A DNA stretch of 64,000 bases from Ruminiclostridium cellobioparum DSM 1351 = ATCC 15832. GTDB taxonomy: Bacteria > Bacillota > Clostridia > Acetivibrionales > DSM-1351. Each line of letters opens with the position of its first letter. Position 1 is the first letter of the stretch. Made by a program: the position numbers and the translations under genes. Of the stretch, positions 33,271 to 43,447 are shown piece by piece. Below the pieces are notes generated by a model that had not been told where the DNA came from, searched no databases, and worked only from the letters and a program-made list of their open reading frames with translations. Where the stretch lies: positions 1 to 64,000 of the forward strand of contig NZ_JHYD01000032.1 in assembly GCF_000621505.1 (NCBI RefSeq). Reading direction: 5' to 3'.

Positions 33271-36200
33271 CTATTCAAATATACTCAGGTTCAGCACTTC
33301 AAGCTGGCCTTCGGTCTTGCCCAGCTTGAGACATCTGATTATTGCAGAAGCCGTATCAAGTGATGTCAGACATGGAATTGACATTTCAACGGCTTTTCTT
33401 CTTATTTTGAAGCCATCCCTGTCCGGCTTTCTGCCTTTTGTAGGAGTATTTATGATCATTCCCAGCTTGCCTGACTGTATCAGGTCAAGTATGTTGGGTG
33501 AACCTTCATCCAGCTTCTTGACCGCATTTGTGGCAATACCGTTGTGGTTCAGCATGTGAGCTGTCTTGCCTGTTGCATATAGGGTAAAACCCAGCTTTTC
33601 AAATTCTTCCGCTATTCCCACAAGCTCGGGCTTGTCGGTATCCCTTACCGTCATCAATATTCCGTCGCCTTTTTGAGGCAGCCTGATCCCCGATGCTATG
33701 ATACCCTTATAAAGCGCTTCGGGGAAATTATCGGCAATACCCAGAACCTCACCGGTGGATTTCATTTCAGGCCCCAGACTGATATCCACGTCATGAAGCT
33801 TTTCAAAGGAGAACACCGGTACTTTAACAGATACATATTCAGGTTCTTTATAAAGTCCTGTTCCAAATCTGAAATCCCCCAGCTTCATTCCCATCATGCA
33901 CCTGGTTGCCAGATTTACCATTGGTATTCCCGTAACCTTGCTTATATAGGGTACTGTACGGCTTGACCTTGGATTGACTTCTATTACGTATACTTCATTG
34001 TTGTAGACAACATACTGTATATTTACAAGTCCTATTACATTGAGAGCCTTTGCAAGCCTTTCGGTATAATCCACAATGACTTTTTTAATTTTGTCACTGA
34101 CCGTCTGGGTGGGATATACCGAAATGCTGTCACCAGAGTGTACCCCTGCTCTTTCAAGGTGCTCCATTATACCTGGTATCAATATGTTTTCTCCGTCGCA
34201 GATGGCATCTACTTCTATTTCCTTGCCCATCATGTATTTATCAATGAGGATGGGGTGCTCCTGTACGGTTCTGTTTATTATCTCCATAAATTCAGCTACA
34301 TCCCTGTCGTTAAAGGCAATTTCCATACCCTGCCCGCCCAGTACGTAGGAAGGTCTTACAAGTACGGGATAACCCAGCTCGTTTGCGGCGGCAAGTGCCT
34401 CCTCAAGTGTAAATATTGTCTTGCCCTGGGGTCTCGGAATACCTGTCTTTTCCAGTATTTCGTCAAACTTTTCCCTATCTTCGGCAGCGTCTACATTTTC
34501 AGGCTCTGTTCCGAATATCCTTACACCCATCTCATCCAGCGCTTTTGTCAGCTTTATGGCTGTCTGTCCTCCGAACTGTACTATGGCTCCTTTGGGATTT
34601 TCTGCTTCAACTATATTTTCCACATCCTCGGGTGTAAGCGGTTCAAAATACAGCTTATCGGCAGTATCAAAGTCGGTGCTTACTGTCTCGGGGTTGTTGT
34701 TTGCTATTATGGTTTCGTAACCCATTTCCTTGAGTGCCCAGACAGAGTGAACCGAACAGTAGTCAAATTCTATTCCCTGCCCGATCCTGATAGGGCCCGA
34801 TCCCAGCACAAGAACCTTTTCCCTGGAGGACTGCTTGACTTCGGAGTTATTGTCATAGGTGGAATAGTAATACGGAGTTGCCGCCTCAAATTCAGCCGCA
34901 CAGGTGTCGACCATTTTGTAGGCTGCCGCAATTCCCTGCTGTTTTCTCAGGTTTGTTATATTCTCCTTTGTTGTCCCCGTCAGTTTGGCGATTACTCTGT
35001 CTGTAAAGCCCATTTTCTTGGCTTTTCTTAAAATATCCCCTGTCAGCTGGCCGGGTGTATAGGACTTCAGCTTTTCTTCCATCAACACCAGTTCCTTTAT
35101 CTTGCATAGGAAGAAGTAATCTATTTTTGTTATTTCATGAATTTCTTCCAGGGTGACCGAGCGGCGTATAGCCTCCGCTATTACAAAAATTCTTTCGTCA
35201 TTTATATCTGAGAGCTTCCTTACCAGCTCATTTCCTTCAAGTTTTTTATAAATATCCTGTTCAAGTGTGAATATACCCAGTTCCAGTGACCGTATGGCTT
35301 TCATCAGTGCCGCTTCAAAGGAGCTGCTGATGGACATTACCTCTCCGGTTGCCTTCATCTGTGTCCCAAGTGTTCTTTTTGCCCTGACAAACTTGTCAAA
35401 AGGCCACTTGGGTATCTTTACCACCACATAGTCCAGGGTAGGCTCAAAGCAGGCATAGGTCTTGCCGGTAACCGCATTTTTTATCTCATCCAGGCCGTAT
35501 CCGATGGCTATTTTTGAGGCAACCTTTGCGATTGGGTAACCCGTTGCCTTGGAAGCCAAAGCCGAAGACCGGCTTACTCTTGGGTTAACCTCGATAACCG
35601 CGTACTCAAAGCTTGTAGGGTGCAGTGCGTACTGAACATTACAGCCGCCCTGTATTCCAAGCGCCGATATTATTTTCAGGGCAGAGGTTCTCAGCATCTG
35701 ATATTCCTTGTCTGCCAGGGTCTGCGAAGGTGCCACGACTATGCTGTCACCCGTATGTACACCGACGGGATCAATGTTTTCCATATTGCATACGGTGATT
35801 ACATTTCCCTTGCTGTCACGCATTACTTCATACTCTATTTCCTTCCAGCCGGCAATACATTTTTCAATCAAAACCTGATGAACGCGGCTGAGCCGTAGTC
35901 CGTGACCGCCAGTTTCCCTCAGTTCCTCTTCGTTGTTGACAATTCCGCCGCCGGTGCCGCCAAGTGTGTACGCCGGTCTTACAATGACGGGGTATTCAAT
36001 TTCTTTTGCAAAAGCTACGGCATCCTCTATGGTAGTGACAACCTTGCTGGCAATACAGGGTTCACCTATGCGTTCCATGGTATCCTTGAAATCCTGCCTG
36101 TCCTCAGCCATTTTAATTGCTTCGGTTGCAGTTCCAAGCAGCTTTACGCCCTTTGCTTCCAGAAAACCCGATTCAGCCAGTTCCATTGCAAGATTAAGTC

Positions 36201-36483
36201 CGGTCTGGCCTCCCAGAGTGGGCAGTATGCTGTCAGGCTTTTCCTTTATGATTATATTCTTTACAACCTCGGCTTTCAGTGGTTCAATATATACCTTATC
36301 CGCTATATTTGTATCAGTCATAATTGTAGCAGGATTGCTGTTTACAAGTACAACTTCGATTCCTTCTTCCTTAAGTGCCTGGCATGCCTGGGTTCCTGCA
36401 TAGTCAAACTCGGCTGCCTGGCCTATTATGATAGGGCCTGACCCGATAACCAATACCTTGTGAATATCATTACGTCTTGGCAT
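33271..36483 (-). CDS. carB: Carbamoyl-phosphate synthase large subunit
   Basis: 1070 residues from the ATG at 36483, preceded by TTGGAGAATAG. Both halves carry ATP-grasp domains ([19 protein letters not shown] at the start and [19 protein letters not shown] about half-way). The C-terminal MGS-like domain ([19 protein letters not shown]) is the allosteric region. It makes carbamoyl phosphate from bicarbonate, ammonia delivered by CarA and two ATP. Confidence 0.97.
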   Translation of the reverse strand: MPRRNDIHKVLVIGSGPIIIGQAAEFDYAGTQACQALKEEGIEVVLVNSNPATIMTDTNIADKVYIEPLKAEVVKNIIIKEKPDSILPTLGGQTGLNLAMELAESGFLEAKGVKLLGTATEAIKMAEDRQDFKDTMERIGEPCIASKVVTTIEDAVAFAKEIEYPVIVRPAYTLGGTGGGIVNNEEELRETGGHGLRLSRVHQVLIEKCIAGWKEIEYEVMRDSKGNVITVCNMENIDPVGVHTGDSIVVAPSQTLADKEYQMLRTSALKIISALGIQGGCNVQYALHPTSFEYAVIEVNPRVSRSSALASKATGYPIAKVASKIAIGYGLDEIKNAVTGKTYACFEPTLDYVVVKIPKWPFDKFVRAKRTLGTQMKATGEVMSISSSFEAALMKAIRSLELGIFTLEQDIYKKLEGNELVRKLSDINDERIFVIAEAIRRSVTLEEIHEITKIDYFFLCKIKELVLMEEKLKSYTPGQLTGDILRKAKKMGFTDRVIAKLTGTTKENITNLRKQQGIAAAYKMVDTCAAEFEAATPYYYSTYDNNSEVKQSSREKVLVLGSGPIRIGQGIEFDYCSVHSVWALKEMGYETIIANNNPETVSTDFDTADKLYFEPLTPEDVENIVEAENPKGAIVQFGGQTAIKLTKALDEMGVRIFGTEPENVDAAEDREKFDEILEKTGIPRPQGKTIFTLEEALAAANELGYPVLVRPSYVLGGQGMEIAFNDRDVAEFMEIINRTVQEHPILIDKYMMGKEIEVDAICDGENILIPGIMEHLERAGVHSGDSISVYPTQTVSDKIKKVIVDYTERLAKALNVIGLVNIQYVVYNNEVYVIEVNPRSSRTVPYISKVTGIPMVNLATRCMMGMKLGDFRFGTGLYKEPEYVSVKVPVFSFEKLHDVDISLGPEMKSTGEVLGIADNFPEALYKGIIASGIRLPQKGDGILMTVRDTDKPELVGIAEEFEKLGFTLYATGKTAHMLNHNGIATNAVKKLDEGSPNILDLIQSGKLGMIINTPTKGRKPDRDGFKIRRKAVEMSIPCLTSLDTASAIIRCLKLGKTEGQLEVLNLSIFE

Positions 36484-36545
36484 TCTATTCTCCAATCTGC
36501 CGCTGTGCGGCTGTTATTAACTAATGAAAAGCATTTGTGTTTTGT

Positions 36546-37631
36546 CTATTTGTTCGAGCTGCCGGCTTCATCAATCATTTTAATAAACTCGTCAAAGAGA
36601 TAAGCCGTATCCCCCGGTCCCGGCGATGCTTCAGGATGGAATTGCACCGTAAACATGGGGGCATTTTTATATTTAAGACCTTCTATGGTTCCGTCATTCA
36701 TATTTATATGGCTTATTTTCATTATTTCCGGATCAAGTGATTCTTTTATGATGGTATACCCATGGTTTTGAGAAGTGATGTAAGTCATATCCTTTTCAAT
36801 ATCTTTGACAGGATGGTTGCAGCCTCTGTGGCCGTATTTGAGCTTTTCGGTATCGGCTCCGTTGGCAAGTGCAGTGAGCTGATGTCCCAGGCATATTCCG
36901 AAAATAGGTTTTTTACCTATCAGCTTTTTAATATTATCTATCTGGAACCTGCAATCCTTTGGATCTCCCGGTCCGTTTGACAGCATTATTCCGTCTGGTT
37001 CAACAGTGAGAACCTCCTCTGCAGTGGCCGTACATGGGAATACATATACCTCACAGTTCCTTTTTTGCAGTGATCTAACGATGTTTTTCTTGAGACCGTA
37101 ATCCAGCAGTGCAATTTTATAGCCTTCTCCGCTGTAATGTTTTATTTCGGGAGTTGTAACCTGCAAAACCGGATTGCTTACGGTATAGGCTTTAACTTCA
37201 GCTATTTTTTCTTCAATTTCCTCAAGAGTCTCACAGGTGACTATGGTCCCCTTCATTGTTCCCCTGTTTCTCAATATTATGGTAAGTGCTCTTGTATCTA
37301 TACCTTCCAGCCCGATTATCCCATGTCTCTTCAAATATTCATTGAGGGATTCTATGGATCTCCAGTTGCTGGGCGTCTTACAAAGTTCTCTTACTATAAA
37401 CCCCTTTACCTGGGGCTTTACGGATTCAATATCATCAAGGTTAACTCCGTAATTGCCTATCAGCGGGTAAGTCATGCAGACAATCTGTCCGCAGTAGGAG
37501 GGATCGGTCAGAACTTCCTGATATCCTGTCATGCCGGTGTTGAATACTACTTCACCTACTACCTTTCCTTCCTTTCCAAAACTGTTCCCCTCAAAAACCG
37601 TTCCATCTTCAAGCAGTAAAAATGCCTTCAT
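36546..37631 (-). CDS. carA: Carbamoyl-phosphate synthase small subunit (glutaminase)
   Basis: 361 residues from the ATG at 37631 after GGAGGTTACA. The class I glutamine amidotransferase triad is visible: Cys in FGICLGHQL, and His and Glu in QFHPEASPGP. The N-terminal CPSase_sm_chain domain includes NTGMTGYQEVLTDPSY. It hydrolyses glutamine and channels ammonia to CarB, encoded 62 bp downstream. Confidence 0.97.
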   Translation of the reverse strand: MKAFLLLEDGTVFEGNSFGKEGKVVGEVVFNTGMTGYQEVLTDPSYCGQIVCMTYPLIGNYGVNLDDIESVKPQVKGFIVRELCKTPSNWRSIESLNEYLKRHGIIGLEGIDTRALTIILRNRGTMKGTIVTCETLEEIEEKIAEVKAYTVSNPVLQVTTPEIKHYSGEGYKIALLDYGLKKNIVRSLQKRNCEVYVFPCTATAEEVLTVEPDGIMLSNGPGDPKDCRFQIDNIKKLIGKKPIFGICLGHQLTALANGADTEKLKYGHRGCNHPVKDIEKDMTYITSQNHGYTIIKESLDPEIMKISHINMNDGTIEGLKYKNAPMFTVQFHPEASPGPGDTAYLFDEFIKMIDEAGSSNK

Positions 37632-37704
37632 TGTAACCTCCATGACACCCATGTGCCGGTGGCTGTCCCACCGGTCATACGGGACAAAATAATTTTATTT
37701 CTTT

Positions 37705-38649
37705 TTATCTATCTCCGGCAAGAGCACTGTTTAAATCTTCCTTCATCCTGATTACTTCAGCTCTCGCAGCTTCTGCAAACTTATCTTCACTGTACAGGTT
37801 CTTCCAGTTATCAGACATATATGCGCACATTATACTCCTTGAGGCATTGACTATGGCCCCCAGACCGTCGCTGTTAAAGTTGTTGACACAGTCCCTTGCA
37901 GTTCCGCCCTGTGCGCCGTAGCCCGGTACAAGAATATATGCGTGTTTCATAATTGAACGCAGCAGCTTTGCCTGGTTTGGATAGGTGGCCCCAACAACTG
38001 CTCCCACGCTGCTGTAGCCATACTGTCCCCTGACATTTTTGCCCCATTCATTTACATATGAAGCCATTATTTCATAAATGCTTCTGCAATCCTGTGTAAC
38101 CAGGTCCTGAAGCTGCCCCGAGGATTTGTTGGAGGTTTTGACCAGTACAAATATACCCTTTTCATGTTTATCACAGTCGTCTATAAAGGGTTTGATACCG
38201 TCTATGCCGAGATATGGGCTGACAGTGAGCGCATCCGTATCAAAGGCCTTTTGTTTTATCTCATCCGCCAGAACCGTTTCGCCCAGAAATGCCCTTGAAT
38301 AGGCTTCGGCTGTTGTACCGATATCATTCCTCTTCCCGTCTGCTATGACCAGAAGGCCTTTGCTCCCGGCATACCTGCAGGTCTCATCAAAGGCTATCAT
38401 ACCCTCAATGCCATACATTTCATAATAGGCAAGCTGCGGCTTTACGGCAGGTACCTGGTCATAAACCGCATCCACAAGCTGTTTGTTAAATTGTATGATG
38501 GCCTGTGCCGCACCTTTTAAGGTCACCCCGAATTCTTTAAAAGCTTTTTCCTTAATGAAGGAAGGTACATATTCAATTTTGGGATCAAGTCCCACTACCG
38601 TTGGATTGTTCTTTTCCTTGATACTTTCAATGAGTTTGTCAATAAACAT
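37705..38649 (-). CDS. pyrF: Orotidine 5'-phosphate decarboxylase, long (group 2) form
   Basis: 314 residues from the ATG at 38649; an in-frame ATG at 38667 is possible. It is longer than the Bacillus enzyme (about 240), as in group 2 PyrF proteins. The catalytic D-x-K-x-x-D array is in VIADGKRNDIGTTAEAY, and LVPGYGAQGG closes the phosphate site. It forms UMP from OMP. Confidence 0.93.
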   Translation of the reverse strand: MFIDKLIESIKEKNNPTVVGLDPKIEYVPSFIKEKAFKEFGVTLKGAAQAIIQFNKQLVDAVYDQVPAVKPQLAYYEMYGIEGMIAFDETCRYAGSKGLLVIADGKRNDIGTTAEAYSRAFLGETVLADEIKQKAFDTDALTVSPYLGIDGIKPFIDDCDKHEKGIFVLVKTSNKSSGQLQDLVTQDCRSIYEIMASYVNEWGKNVRGQYGYSSVGAVVGATYPNQAKLLRSIMKHAYILVPGYGAQGGTARDCVNNFNSDGLGAIVNASRSIMCAYMSDNWKNLYSEDKFAEAARAEVIRMKEDLNSALAGDR

Positions 38650-38731
38650 ATTAATCGTTCTCTCCATTCCGCCGCTTCAGTCAGCGGCATAAATAGTTTG
38701 CAAAAATGCCGGCAATATGCAGAATATTGTA

Positions 38732-40018
38732 CTAGACTATCTGTCCTGACCTTACTACAGGATTGCCGCCAACAATTGTATATTGAGGCTGTCCGAAGAG
38801 CTTATAGCCGTTATAGGGTGAATTTTTGCCCTTTGATTCCAGCTTGTTGATGTCAACCGTATATTGTTCATTTATATTGAATATCATAAGGTCTGCACTG
38901 AATCCGACTTCAATTGTTCCCTTGTTCAGGCCCAGCATTTTGGAGGGGTTTGCACACATTTTTTGAACCAATTGCTTTAAAGTGAGATGTCCCGGTTTGA
39001 CAAGACAGGTTATTGCGAGAGGAAATGCCGTTTCAAAGCCTACCAGACCGTTTGCGGCCTGTTTGAATTCAACATTTTTTTCATCCCTGTGATGAGGAGC
39101 GTGATCGGTTGAAATTATATCCAATGTTCCGTCCTTCAAGCCCTCAATAATTGCATCAACATCCTTTTGAGTCCTTAAGGGGGGATTTACTTTTGCATTT
39201 GTATTGAAGCCTTCACAGGCCTGATCTGTCAGTGAAAAATAGTGGGGACAGGTCTCTGCGGTTACATTGACACCGCGTCTTTTTGCATTTCTGATGAGAT
39301 CGACTCCAAGTCCGGTGCTTACATGGGCTATATGGACTGCTGCCCTGGTGTATTCCGCAAGTATAAGGTCTCTTGCAATCATTACTTCCTCGGCGGGTGC
39401 GGGATTTCCCTTCAACCCCAGTACCGATGAGTAATAGCCTTCATTCATAAGTCCTTCATCCACCAGATCCAGATCCTCACAGTGTGATATTATGGTTATA
39501 TCAAACATAGATGCGTACTGCATTGCTTTTTTCATTAATGAAGAGTTGTTTACAGGTTTCCCGTCATCGGAAAGAGCAACCGCCCCCGCAAATTTCAGTT
39601 CGCCTATTTCACTTAATTCCTCTCCTTTAAGTCCTTTCGATACGGCGCCGATAGGGTATACATTTACCAGCCCTTCCGCTTTTGCCTTATTTATGACGTA
39701 TTTGATCATTGCTTCATTATCAAGTACGGGATTTGTGTTGGGCATGCAGGCTACCGAAGTAAAACCGCCCTTTGCGGCACTTCTGGTTCCCGACTCTATG
39801 TCTTCCTTGTATTCAAAGCCCGGATCCCTCAGATGGCAGTGAGCATCAACAAGCCCGGGTATAACGTACATTCCGTCTGCTTCAATGATTTCACAGCCTG
39901 TCGGATCTATATCTTCCCCGATTTCCGCTATAAGGCCCTCGTCCGCCAGTATATCGGTAACCTTGTCCAAGCCGCTTTTAGCATCAATAACATGTCCATT
40001 TTTAATCAATAACTTCAT
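38732..40018 (-). CDS. pyrC: Dihydroorotase
   Basis: 428 residues of the class I amidohydrolase type: zinc ligands in [16 protein letters not shown], a further His in ISHCEDLDL and in [11 protein letters not shown], and the catalytic Asp in [13 protein letters not shown]. It cyclises carbamoyl aspartate to dihydroorotate. It overlaps the pyrB 3' end by 17 bases, and its ribosome-binding site (GGAGGGGAACAG) lies inside pyrB. Confidence 0.96.
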   Translation of the reverse strand: MKLLIKNGHVIDAKSGLDKVTDILADEGLIAEIGEDIDPTGCEIIEADGMYVIPGLVDAHCHLRDPGFEYKEDIESGTRSAAKGGFTSVACMPNTNPVLDNEAMIKYVINKAKAEGLVNVYPIGAVSKGLKGEELSEIGELKFAGAVALSDDGKPVNNSSLMKKAMQYASMFDITIISHCEDLDLVDEGLMNEGYYSSVLGLKGNPAPAEEVMIARDLILAEYTRAAVHIAHVSTGLGVDLIRNAKRRGVNVTAETCPHYFSLTDQACEGFNTNAKVNPPLRTQKDVDAIIEGLKDGTLDIISTDHAPHHRDEKNVEFKQAANGLVGFETAFPLAITCLVKPGHLTLKQLVQKMCANPSKMLGLNKGTIEVGFSADLMIFNINEQYTVDINKLESKGKNSPYNGYKLFGQPQYTIVGGNPVVRSGQIV

Positions 40019-40943
40019 TTGCTGTTCCCCTCCTGGTCAATAGATATAGTAAAGCCATCCTTATTGCAACACCGTTTGTGACCTGCTCATTTATGGTGGA
40101 CTGATCTCCGTCCATAACCATTGATGAAAGCTCCACTCCCCTGTTAACAGGGCCGGGGTGCATAACTATGGCATCCTCCCTGGCCAGTTTCAGACGCTTG
40201 TCATCCAGACCAAAGAATCTTGAATATTCTCTGATTGATGGGAATAAGCCTTTTTTTTGACGTTCCAGCTGTATCCTTAAACCCATTACCACATCGGCAT
40301 CCAGTAATGCCTCCTGGACTGTGCTGAAAACGTTGACTCCGAGTTTTTCTATGCCGGGCGGTATCAGTGTTGCCGGTCCGGCTACATTTACTTCGGCACC
40401 CATTTTGGTGAGTCCCCAGATATTGCTTCTCGCCACTCTGCTGTGAAGAATGTCCCCGACGATAGCAACCTTTAAGCCCTTCAGGCTTCCTTTTTTTTCA
40501 ACCATTGTGAACATGTCCAGCAATGCCTGTGTAGGATGTTCATTCATACCATCCCCGGCATTTATTACCGAGGATTTTACGTTTTGGGCCAACAGATGGG
40601 GTGCCCCTGACATGGGGTGTCTTATTATTATGACATCCGAGCCCATGCTGTCTATGGTTTTTCCTGTGTCTATGAGACTTTCACCCTTTTGGACACTGCT
40701 GCCGGAAGCTGAAATATTGGCAGCGTTGGCCCCCATGTATTTCGATGCCAGTTCAAAGGAAAGCCTGGTTCTGGTACTGTTTTCATAGAACAGCGTAATT
40801 ACCGATTTCCCCTGGAGATGAGCAGTTTTCTTATTGTTTGTGGTAATGATGTATTTCATTGTTTTTGCAGTATTAAGGATATATTCTATCTCTTCTGCCG
40901 TAATATCTCTAAGTCCAAGCAAATCTTTGGATTTAAGATTCAT
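40002..40943 (-). CDS. pyrB: Aspartate carbamoyltransferase catalytic subunit
   Basis: 313 residues from the ATG at 40943 behind GGAGGTTACT. It carries the carbamoyl-phosphate motif [13 protein letters not shown], the [11 protein letters not shown] and [17 protein letters not shown] segments, and [10 protein letters not shown]. No pyrI follows, so regulation is through PyrR and not an allosteric subunit. Confidence 0.97.
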   Translation of the reverse strand: MNLKSKDLLGLRDITAEEIEYILNTAKTMKYIITTNNKKTAHLQGKSVITLFYENSTRTRLSFELASKYMGANAANISASGSSVQKGESLIDTGKTIDSMGSDVIIIRHPMSGAPHLLAQNVKSSVINAGDGMNEHPTQALLDMFTMVEKKGSLKGLKVAIVGDILHSRVARSNIWGLTKMGAEVNVAGPATLIPPGIEKLGVNVFSTVQEALLDADVVMGLRIQLERQKKGLFPSIREYSRFFGLDDKRLKLAREDAIVMHPGPVNRGVELSSMVMDGDQSTINEQVTNGVAIRMALLYLLTRRGTANEVID

Positions 40944-40964
40944 AGTAACCTCCATAAGCCTTTC

Positions 40965-41501
40965 TTATTCCTTGTTTGATATGGTTACACTGTTCTCCCC
41001 GTCAATCTCAAGCACATTTACATGAACTATCTCACTTCTTGAGGTAGGCACATTTTTGCCCACATAATCGGCTCTTATGGGCAATTCACGGTGGCCCCTG
41101 TCGATGAGTACCGCAAGCTGGATCATCTGCGGCCTGTTTATGTCCATTATGGCATCAATTGCGGCTCTGACTGTTCTCCCGGTATATATGACATCATCTA
41201 CCAGAACCACCTTCTTGCTGGCAATATCAAAATTAATTTCAGTTCCGTTAATTACAGGATGCTCATTCAACAAACTCAGGTCATCACGGTAGAGTGTTAT
41301 GTCCAGTATACCTACCGGAATTTCACTGTTCTCAACACTTTTGATCTTGTCTGCTATTCTCTTGGCCAGCGGTACTCCTCTTCTCTGAATTCCAATCAGC
41401 ACAAGATTTTCAATTCCCTTGTTTTTTTCAATGATCTCATGGGAAATCCTTGTAATAGCCCTGCTTACTGCGCTTTCATCCATTATTTCTGTTTTTTGCA
41501 T
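40965..41501 (-). CDS. pyrR: PyrR, pyr operon attenuation protein / uracil phosphoribosyltransferase
   Basis: 178 residues from the ATG at 41501, preceded by AGAGAGGATGATC. It carries the PRPP loop [20 protein letters not shown] and the C-terminal [21 protein letters not shown] typical of PyrR. It binds the leader mRNA of the operon when UMP is high and promotes termination. Its binding loop and a terminator are visible upstream at 41643-41787, so the gene sits in the operon it controls. Confidence 0.96.
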   Translation of the reverse strand: MQKTEIMDESAVSRAITRISHEIIEKNKGIENLVLIGIQRRGVPLAKRIADKIKSVENSEIPVGILDITLYRDDLSLLNEHPVINGTEINFDIASKKVVLVDDVIYTGRTVRAAIDAIMDINRPQMIQLAVLIDRGHRELPIRADYVGKNVPTSRSEIVHVNVLEIDGENSVTISNKE

Positions 41502-41642
41502 CCTGATCATCCTCTCTTTTTATGCTAAAAATCCATCTTAATTATTTAATATTAGCTATTTTCAATTTCTTAAAAGTCTTATTTCTTTCATTGCATTATT
41601 TTCTGCTAAAATCCAGCCGGTTGATTTAATTTAACATAAACC

Positions 41643-41673
41643 AAAAAAGCTTCCCGCCATAGGCAAGAAGCTT
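41643..41673 (-). terminator. Attenuator terminator of the pyr leader
   Basis: On the minus strand AAGCTTC and GAAGCTT flank an inner GCC/GGC stem and are followed by six T residues. It lies between the PyrR-binding loop and pyrR, where the regulated terminator is expected. Confidence 0.85.
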
Positions 41674-41773
41674 AAACATATCAAATATAATCCGGATGCT
41701 GAACAGGTATACCTTATCCGAATCAGCATTGACTATAAAAAATTCATGTTAAGTTTAATATCTCTCACCTTAT

Positions 41774-41787
41774 AGCCTCTCTGGACT
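41774..41787 (-). promoter_or_regulatory. PyrR-binding loop in the pyr leader RNA
   Basis: The minus strand reads AGTCCAGAGAGGCT, the conserved PyrR anti-antiterminator loop, flanked by CCTT and AAGG that can close a stem (about 41760-41800). UMP-bound PyrR should stabilise this hairpin and so allow the downstream terminator to form. It lies in the 395-bp gap 41502-41896 together with the promoter and terminator listed here; the rest holds nothing else recognisable. Confidence 0.9.
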
Positions 41788-41817
41788 AATTTAAAGGCAA
41801 ACCATTTATTTCTTAAA

Positions 41818-41846
41818 ATCATAACATAACAAGTTAATGTTGTCCA
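41818..41846 (-). promoter_or_regulatory. Promoter of the pyr operon
   Basis: On the minus strand, -35 TGGACA (41841-41846) and -10 TATGAT (41818-41823) have a 17-bp spacer, each one base from consensus. The predicted start point is about 25 bases ahead of the PyrR-binding loop. Confidence 0.65.
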
Positions 41847-41896
41847 TAACTTTTTTAACAAAAATCCTGCCTGACTAACGGGAGTTTAATGCACTA

Positions 41897-42811
41897 TTAC
41901 CTTACTTCCTTCAACTCCTGTATAAGCCGGGTGAAATAATCCGGCACAGGTGCTTCAAATTCCATCAGCTCTCCGGTTGCAGGATGCTCAAGGGTGAGTC
42001 TCCTGGCGTGCAGCACCTGTCCCCGGGTATCAAATCTCTGCTTTTTCCTGCCGTATACTTCATCTCCGATGACAGGGTGATTTATATATGCCATGTGTAC
42101 TCTTATCTGGTGAGTCCTGCCGGTTTCCAGCTTTAGCTCCAGATAGGTTGCAGCAGGAAACCTCTCCAGCACCTTGAAGTGGGTTACAGCATTCCGCCCC
42201 GACTTCACGTTAACGCTCATTTTCTTTCTTTCAACAGGATGTCTGCCTATAGGCGCATCTATTTTGCCTGTGCTTTCATATATAATACCTTCAACCAAAG
42301 CAATATACTCTCTTTTGATATCGTGAGTCTTTAACTTTTTTGAAAGGAATTCATGGGCATGATTATTCTTTGCTACAACCAGCAGACCTGAAGTATCCTT
42401 GTCAATCCTGTGCACAATTCCCGGTCTGATAATTCCGTTAATATCGGACAGGCTTTCACCGCAGTGTTTCATTAATGCATTGACAAGGGTTCCCGTATAG
42501 TTTCCGGCCGCGGGATGCACTACCATCCCCTTGGGTTTGTTTATGACAATAATATGTTCATCCTCATAGACTATATCCAGCGGAATTTCTTCTGCTGTTA
42601 CCTGCAGTACTTCCGCCTCAGGAATCAGGGCAGTTATCCTTTCACCCGTCTTAAGCTTGTAGTTGGATTTTACCCCCACACCATCGACTGTAATATGTCC
42701 GTCCTGGCATAGCTTCTGGATATATGATCTGGAGTATTCCTCCAGTTTCCCTGCCAGCCATGCATCTATACGCGCTGAGTTTTCATCGCATTCCAGTATG
42801 ATTTCTTTCAA
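41897..42811 (-). CDS. RluD-family ribosomal large-subunit pseudouridine synthase
   Basis: 304 residues from a TTG at 42811 with GGAGG five bases upstream. An N-terminal S4 RNA-binding domain (SRSYIQKLCQDGHITVDG) is followed by the synthase domain with catalytic Asp in HRIDKDTSGLLVVAK and LETGRTHQIRVHM. It isomerises uridines in 23S rRNA; the exact position is not decidable among RluC/RluD-type paralogues. The pyr promoter lies just beyond its 3' end. Confidence 0.93.
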   Translation of the reverse strand: MKEIILECDENSARIDAWLAGKLEEYSRSYIQKLCQDGHITVDGVGVKSNYKLKTGERITALIPEAEVLQVTAEEIPLDIVYEDEHIIVINKPKGMVVHPAAGNYTGTLVNALMKHCGESLSDINGIIRPGIVHRIDKDTSGLLVVAKNNHAHEFLSKKLKTHDIKREYIALVEGIIYESTGKIDAPIGRHPVERKKMSVNVKSGRNAVTHFKVLERFPAATYLELKLETGRTHQIRVHMAYINHPVIGDEVYGRKKQRFDTRGQVLHARRLTLEHPATGELMEFEAPVPDYFTRLIQELKEVR

Positions 42812-42896
42812 ATTTGCCTCCGCTATAAAATATTACTTACATTTTTATTAATCATAATTTTTTAACAGATGTTTTAAACAAGACTCATAATAATTA

Positions 42897-43403
42897 TTAT
42901 TTTTTATCCTCGTCTGTACCCGGGGCTTCGGATTTTTCCACCGACCCGGCTTCAGGCTTGGCCTCCTTATATATAAACAGTATATAGATTGCCAGCAATA
43001 TGGTTCCTACCACAACAAGGCAGTCTGCCAGATTAAAGGTTGGAAATGTATAGCTTCCGAAATGGAACTCCAGGAAATCAACTACCTTTCCATCATTGAA
43101 GATTCTATCATACAGGTTTCCCAGTGCACCTGCAAGTATTATTGAAAGGGTTGTCCGAAGGAACTTGTTCTTATTTTTTATGATTACCCCAAAAATCACA
43201 AGAGCCACAACAGATACCATAACGGCCAGCAATACGGTTTTTCCCTCTAAAATGCTGAAGGCTGCACCTTCGTTTTCCAAATGCCTGATATAAAAGAAAT
43301 TATTGATTACTGTTATGGGATTGCCTACAATTGAATCCACAACCCAAATCTTTGTCAGCCTGTCCAGCACAAATCCTGCAATGATTATTAATGCCCAAAT
43401 CAT
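42897..43403 (-). CDS. lspA: Lipoprotein signal peptidase
   Basis: 168 residues from the ATG at 43403, preceded by AGGAGACTAT. It has four membrane segments and the two catalytic aspartates in GALGNLYDRIFNDGKVVDF and FNLADCLVVVG. It cleaves prolipoprotein signal peptides ahead of the lipidated Cys and would process the several binding lipoproteins of this window. Its C-terminal tail is charged (E-K-S-E-A-P-G-T-D-E-D-K-K). Confidence 0.96.
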   Translation of the reverse strand: MIWALIIIAGFVLDRLTKIWVVDSIVGNPITVINNFFYIRHLENEGAAFSILEGKTVLLAVMVSVVALVIFGVIIKNKNKFLRTTLSIILAGALGNLYDRIFNDGKVVDFLEFHFGSYTFPTFNLADCLVVVGTILLAIYILFIYKEAKPEAGSVEKSEAPGTDEDKK

Positions 43404-43447
43404 ATAGTCTCCTGTCCCGCTGCCTTGCAGCCACATAAATAGTTAAA

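Noticed and set aside
34138-35031. 297-residue plus-strand ORF inside carB
   Set aside because: Antisense shadow of a highly conserved gene, with Cys/Tyr-rich composition and no start context.
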